A stretch of DNA of 64,000 nt from Haloarcula japonica DSM 6131 (GTDB lineage: Archaea > Halobacteriota > Halobacteria > Halobacteriales > Haloarculaceae), in the NCBI RefSeq assembly GCF_000336635.1, contig NZ_AOLY01000009.1:241593-305592 (forward strand). The letters run 5' to 3'. A model generated the notes under the pieces. It had not been told where the DNA came from. It made no database searches and saw nothing but the letters and a program-made list of their open reading frames with translations. The position numbers and the translations under genes were made by a program. This document shows, piece by piece, positions 61,102-64,000 of the stretch (its first letter is position 1; each line of letters begins with the position of its first letter).

Positions 61102-62151
61102 TCAGGCTAGTTCTTCGTACGTCTCGACCAGCCGCCGGCCGACCCGGTCTAAGCTGTGCTCTCTGGCCGTCTCCTTGGCATTCTCGCCAAGCCGCTCACG
61201 AAGGTCGGGGTTCTCGGCGAGTCGCTCCAGCGCCTCGCGGAACTCGGACTCGTCGGCGCAGATGAGACAGTCGTGGCCGTCCTCGTAGTACTCCCGAAAC
61301 ACCGGAATGTCCGAAAGGACGACCGCCTTCCCGCAGGCCATCGCCTCCAGCACTGCGATACCCTGGTTCTCGGCCTTCGTCGGGAACAGGTACACGTCGC
61401 CGGCACCGAACGCGCCGCGGATATCCTCTATCCATCCGGTAAATGTCACGTTCTCTGGCGGGTCGTTGACCCACCGTGAGACAGCCTTGGAGGCCTGTGG
61501 CCCGGCGTCGTAGGGCCCGAACCATGCGAAGTCGTGTTCCGTCTCCTGTGCGAGTTCACAGAACGTCGTCAGCCCCTTGCGCTCGAAGACGTTTCCGACT
61601 GCGAAGACGACCATCCCGGCCAGGTCGTAGCGCCGCCGGTAGTCCTCGCGCAGGTCCTCGTGGCCCGCCAGCGCGTCGACGTCGACGCCGTTTGTCATCG
61701 GCCGTATCGGCGCATCGACGGGGTAGGATTCGAGGATATCTTTCGTGTACTCAGAGGGACAGAGCACGAGGTCGGCCTGCGAGTAGAACCACCGGAGGTA
61801 GCGGCCCAGCGCCGGCGCGACGAGGTTCGACCCGCGGAAACTGTCCCGGAAATCCTCGCGGGTGACGTGGGCGTGGAGAACGAGCGGGATATCCGCCTGC
61901 GCCGCGTACCGGGCCACAGCGACGGAGCCCGGCCCGATCATGTTGCAGTGGGCGATATCGAACTCACGGAACATCGGGTCGTTGAACGCGATATTGCCAC
62001 CCAGCGCCCACGCCGGATGGCCCTCCTGCCAGGGCGTCGTCTCCACCTCGATGTCGGTCTCGGACAGCGCCGCCCGCTGGTGGTCCACGGCGGTGCCGAT
62101 GCCCGACCGGTCGAGATGGTCGGCCAGTTCGAGATAGTTCAGGACGCGCAC
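61102..62151 (-). CDS. GT4-family glycosyltransferase
   Basis: This 349-residue GT-B enzyme starts at GTG 62151 (V-R-V-L-N-Y-L-E-L). Features: HAHVTREDFRDSFRGSN, NGVDVDALAG, FAVGNVFERKGLTTF, TGWIEDIRGAF and the nucleotide-sugar E-x7-E motif ENQGIAVLE with AMACGKAVV. A stretch GATTTTCGG about 27 nt upstream could be the promoter. It is divergent from rnp4 and likely an envelope or glycolipid sugar transferase; donor and acceptor unknown. Confidence 0.88.
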   Translation of the reverse strand: MRVLNYLELADHLDRSGIGTAVDHQRAALSETDIEVETTPWQEGHPAWALGGNIAFNDPMFREFDIAHCNMIGPGSVAVARYAAQADIPLVLHAHVTREDFRDSFRGSNLVAPALGRYLRWFYSQADLVLCPSEYTKDILESYPVDAPIRPMTNGVDVDALAGHEDLREDYRRRYDLAGMVVFAVGNVFERKGLTTFCELAQETEHDFAWFGPYDAGPQASKAVSRWVNDPPENVTFTGWIEDIRGAFGAGDVYLFPTKAENQGIAVLEAMACGKAVVLSDIPVFREYYEDGHDCLICADESEFREALERLAENPDLRERLGENAKETAREHSLDRVGRRLVETYEELA

Positions 62152-62320
62152 GTCTCGGGCAACTCCGCCGGGGCCGAAAATCCTATCGACTTTCCCTGTG
62201 AGGGGATGTGATTTGCAGTGTTTGCGTCCCAGACAAAAGTTCACAAAGTACCCAGAGCGTGATATCGCAGTTGCTAGCTCGTTCGGAAGGCATTTTCCCG
62301 CCGCCGACACAGTACCGGCA

Positions 62321-62608
62321 ATGACGGACGAGGCGACTATCGCCCGCGAGCGGATCGAGCGCCTCCAGTCGCTCGCTCGTGAGGCCGTCCAGGCCGGCAA
62401 CGAGGAGCGCGCTCGGTCGTACGTCCGGCGCGCTCGACGCGTCGCCGAGCGCCACCGCTTGCGGCTGCCGCGGTCGTTCGAGCGGTCGACGTGTGACGCC
62501 TGCGATACGTACTTGTTGCACGGCCACAACGCCCGGTCCCGAACCCAGTCCGGCCACGTCGTCATCACGTGCGACTGTGGGGCACAGTCCCGCTATCCGT
62601 ACGACTGA
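62321..62608 (+). CDS. rnp4: Ribonuclease P protein component 4 (Rpr2)
   Basis: The 95-residue archaeal Rpp21/Rpr2 homologue supports the RNase P RNA in tRNA 5' maturation. N-terminal helices (RERIERLQSLAREAV) precede a basic middle (VRRARRVAERHRLRLPR) and a zinc ribbon with CDACD and TCDCGAQSRYPYD. The family is short, and the length fits. ATG 62321 is the first in-frame start before the conserved region. The downstream RNA-binding protein gene is a usual neighbour. Confidence 0.93.
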   Translation: MTDEATIARERIERLQSLAREAVQAGNEERARSYVRRARRVAERHRLRLPRSFERSTCDACDTYLLHGHNARSRTQSGHVVITCDCGAQSRYPYD

Positions 62609-62660
62609 GGATTCTTTACGACTACTGGTTTTAAGGGGCTGTCCTCGCTAAACGGTGTAC

Positions 62661-62909
62661 ATGAGTGATTCTTCTCGACAGTCGCGGATACACGACCTCG
62701 ACGCGACGCTCCGCGTCGGCAAACACGGCATCGAATCCGTCGCGGACGAACTCGACGACCAACTGGAAAACACGGACCTCGTGAAAGTGAAGTTCCTCCG
62801 GTCGTCCCGGGGCGGCACGACGGCCGAGGAACTCGCTGATGACCTGGCTGAGATGGTCAATGCCGACGTGATTCAGGTGCGGGGCCACACCGCGGTGTTC
62901 GAGAAATGA
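62661..62909 (+). CDS. CRM-domain RNA-binding protein (YhbY family)
   Basis: This 82-residue protein is a YhbY/CRM domain (alpha/beta, KH-like): LDATLRVGKHGIESVADELDDQLENTDLVKVKFLRS, then the loop RGGTTAEELAD and the end VRGHTAVFEK. It probably binds pre-ribosomal RNA. A GGTTTTAAGGGG box about 30 nt before the ATG suggests a leaderless start at 62661. It overlaps the MscS gene by ATGA. Confidence 0.92.
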   Translation: MSDSSRQSRIHDLDATLRVGKHGIESVADELDDQLENTDLVKVKFLRSSRGGTTAEELADDLAEMVNADVIQVRGHTAVFEK

Positions 62910-63787
62910 TGCAGGTGCAACCGCTCGCAGAACTACTCGACGGGTTCGGCGTGCCGGCGGCCGGCTCCATCGCGTCGGCGGCGGTCTTCGTCCTCGTCTT
63001 CGTCCTCGTCTACATCCTTGGGAAGGCGATCATTCTACCCATCGTCGACCGCTCGCTCAAGTCACGCGACCTCGATACCCACGCGCGGCGACCGCTGAAG
63101 AAGGTTGTCAGTATCGGTATCGTGTTCGTCGCCATCTCCGTTGCCTTCGGGATGGCCGAGTACGGGAACTTCCTGCAATCGCTGGCGACCATCGCCGCGG
63201 CGGCGACGCTGGCCATCGGCTTCGCGATGCAGGATGTCCTCCAGAACTTCGTCGCCGGCGTGTTCATTTACACCGACAAGCCGTTCCGGATCGGCGACTG
63301 GATCGAGTGGGACGGCAATTCCGGCGTTGTCGAGGACATTAGCCTCCGTGTTACCCGCGTCCGGACCTTCGACAACGAACTGCTGACCGTGCCGAACTCG
63401 AATCTAACTGATGGCGTCATCAAGAACCCTGTCGCTAAGGAACAGCTTCGACTGAAGTTCCTGTTCGGCATCGGGTACGACGACGACATCGATAAGGCGA
63501 CGGAGATAATTCTTGAGGAGGCCCGAGACCACCCCGAGATTATGGACGACCCCGAACCGTCGGTTCGGCTGGTCGAACTCGGCGACTCCTCCGTCGGCCT
63601 CCAGTCACGCATCTGGATTGAGGACCCGAACCGGGCGGACTTCGTCAAGACCCGCGCCGAATACGTCAAGACGGTCAAGGAACGGTTCGATGCGGAAGAC
63701 ATCAACATCCCGTACCCGAACCGTACCATCGGCGGCGGTCTGGAGATGGCTGGACTCGAAAGCGTCGTCGAACCGGCCGACGACTGA
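62906..63787 (+). CDS. MscS-family mechanosensitive ion channel
   Basis: This 293-residue channel protects against osmotic downshock. Helices at about 20-45, 63-85 and 95-125; the pore helix has LATIAAAATLAIGFAMQDVLQNFVAG. The beta domain with FRIGDWIEWDG, GVVEDISLRVTRVRTFDNELLTVPNS and the alpha/beta vestibule (ending near 275) are clear. ATG at 62906 (or 62909, tandem ATG ATG) overlaps the previous stop codon. Confidence 0.95.
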   Translation: MMQVQPLAELLDGFGVPAAGSIASAAVFVLVFVLVYILGKAIILPIVDRSLKSRDLDTHARRPLKKVVSIGIVFVAISVAFGMAEYGNFLQSLATIAAAATLAIGFAMQDVLQNFVAGVFIYTDKPFRIGDWIEWDGNSGVVEDISLRVTRVRTFDNELLTVPNSNLTDGVIKNPVAKEQLRLKFLFGIGYDDDIDKATEIILEEARDHPEIMDDPEPSVRLVELGDSSVGLQSRIWIEDPNRADFVKTRAEYVKTVKERFDAEDINIPYPNRTIGGGLEMAGLESVVEPADD

Positions 63788-64000
63788 TCCACCGCTGACG
63801 CAATTTCGTCACGAGAGACCACACACACCGACGTTTTGCGGCCTGTGCGACGCTACGTGTGGTTCGGAATCTCCGTACCGGTCTTCTCGCATTCACTTCC
63901 CGCAAAGCAGGACGGCCACCTCACAGTCATTCGCGTAGAAATGACTTCTCCAGATGGCACCCTTGCTGCTGACGAATCGCTCGCAACAAGATGCTACGGC
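63788..64000. other. Window tail, no gene supported
   Basis: 213 bp after mscS. No frame on either strand looks coding. The window ends before any further gene. Confidence 0.5.

Noticed and set aside
1..64000. CRISPR arrays, replication origin or rRNA genes
   Set aside because: No regularly spaced repeats, no Orc1/Cdc6 gene with ORB elements and no rRNA sequence were seen.

Overview
The window is high-GC haloarchaeal DNA, most like the genus Haloarcula. The evidence is a strongly acidic proteome, archaeal-only genes (TFB, ribosomal P0/P1, RpoL, Dph5, RNase P component 4), leaderless starts with TATA elements about 25-30 nt upstream, and two tandem S-layer glycoprotein genes. The first bases are a Tn5/Nextera mosaic end, so position 1 is a contig edge and the first gene is truncated.

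Layout. 24-3491: 5'-truncated secreted CARDB-repeat protein. 3671-6448: ribosomal stalk genes rpl11, rpl1, rplP0, rpl12, with an L1-type leader hairpin. 6588-9408: small protein, Drg GTPase, membrane protein, tandem VOC protein. 9690-17390: two S-layer glycoprotein genes, each with a duplicated promoter and about 120-nt leader holding a 30-codon upstream ORF, followed by archaeosortase ArtA, the enzyme expected to process their PGF-CTERM tails. 17415-33490: mostly housekeeping genes (dph5, trm5, usp, tRNA-Thr, adh, coxC, rpoL, hisF, purL) plus a FIST-domain protein/histidine kinase pair. 33497-36424: a SipW-type signal peptidase with three TasA-like secreted proteins.

36698-42323: a cluster that looks tied to anaerobic or nitrogen-oxide metabolism: a MIP18-like protein, two DUF2249 proteins, a cupin, a free-standing GluTR-dimerisation-like protein, a His-rich polytopic membrane protein, two paralogous 3-TM proteins, a winged-helix regulator and a Tat-exported two-domain multicopper oxidase. 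Two CGAA-N4-TTCG palindromes lie in its promoters. 42324-49867: an accessory, lower-GC stretch with a frameshifted transposase, several microproteins, gene remnants (one halocyanin-like) and a nitrate/sulfonate-type ABC importer. 49868-51414: a small rSAM-partner protein and a radical SAM/SPASM enzyme. Their promoter shares a 21-bp near-palindrome (20 of 21 bases) with the multicopper oxidase promoter, which suggests one regulator controls both.

51663-63787: core genes again: PHP protein, asparagine-synthase-like protein, DUF2061, NUDIX, TFB, gatC-gatA, HtpX-like protease, two GT4 glycosyltransferases around an MFS transporter, rnp4, a CRM RNA-binding protein and MscS. All functions are assigned by reading motifs; no database search was run.
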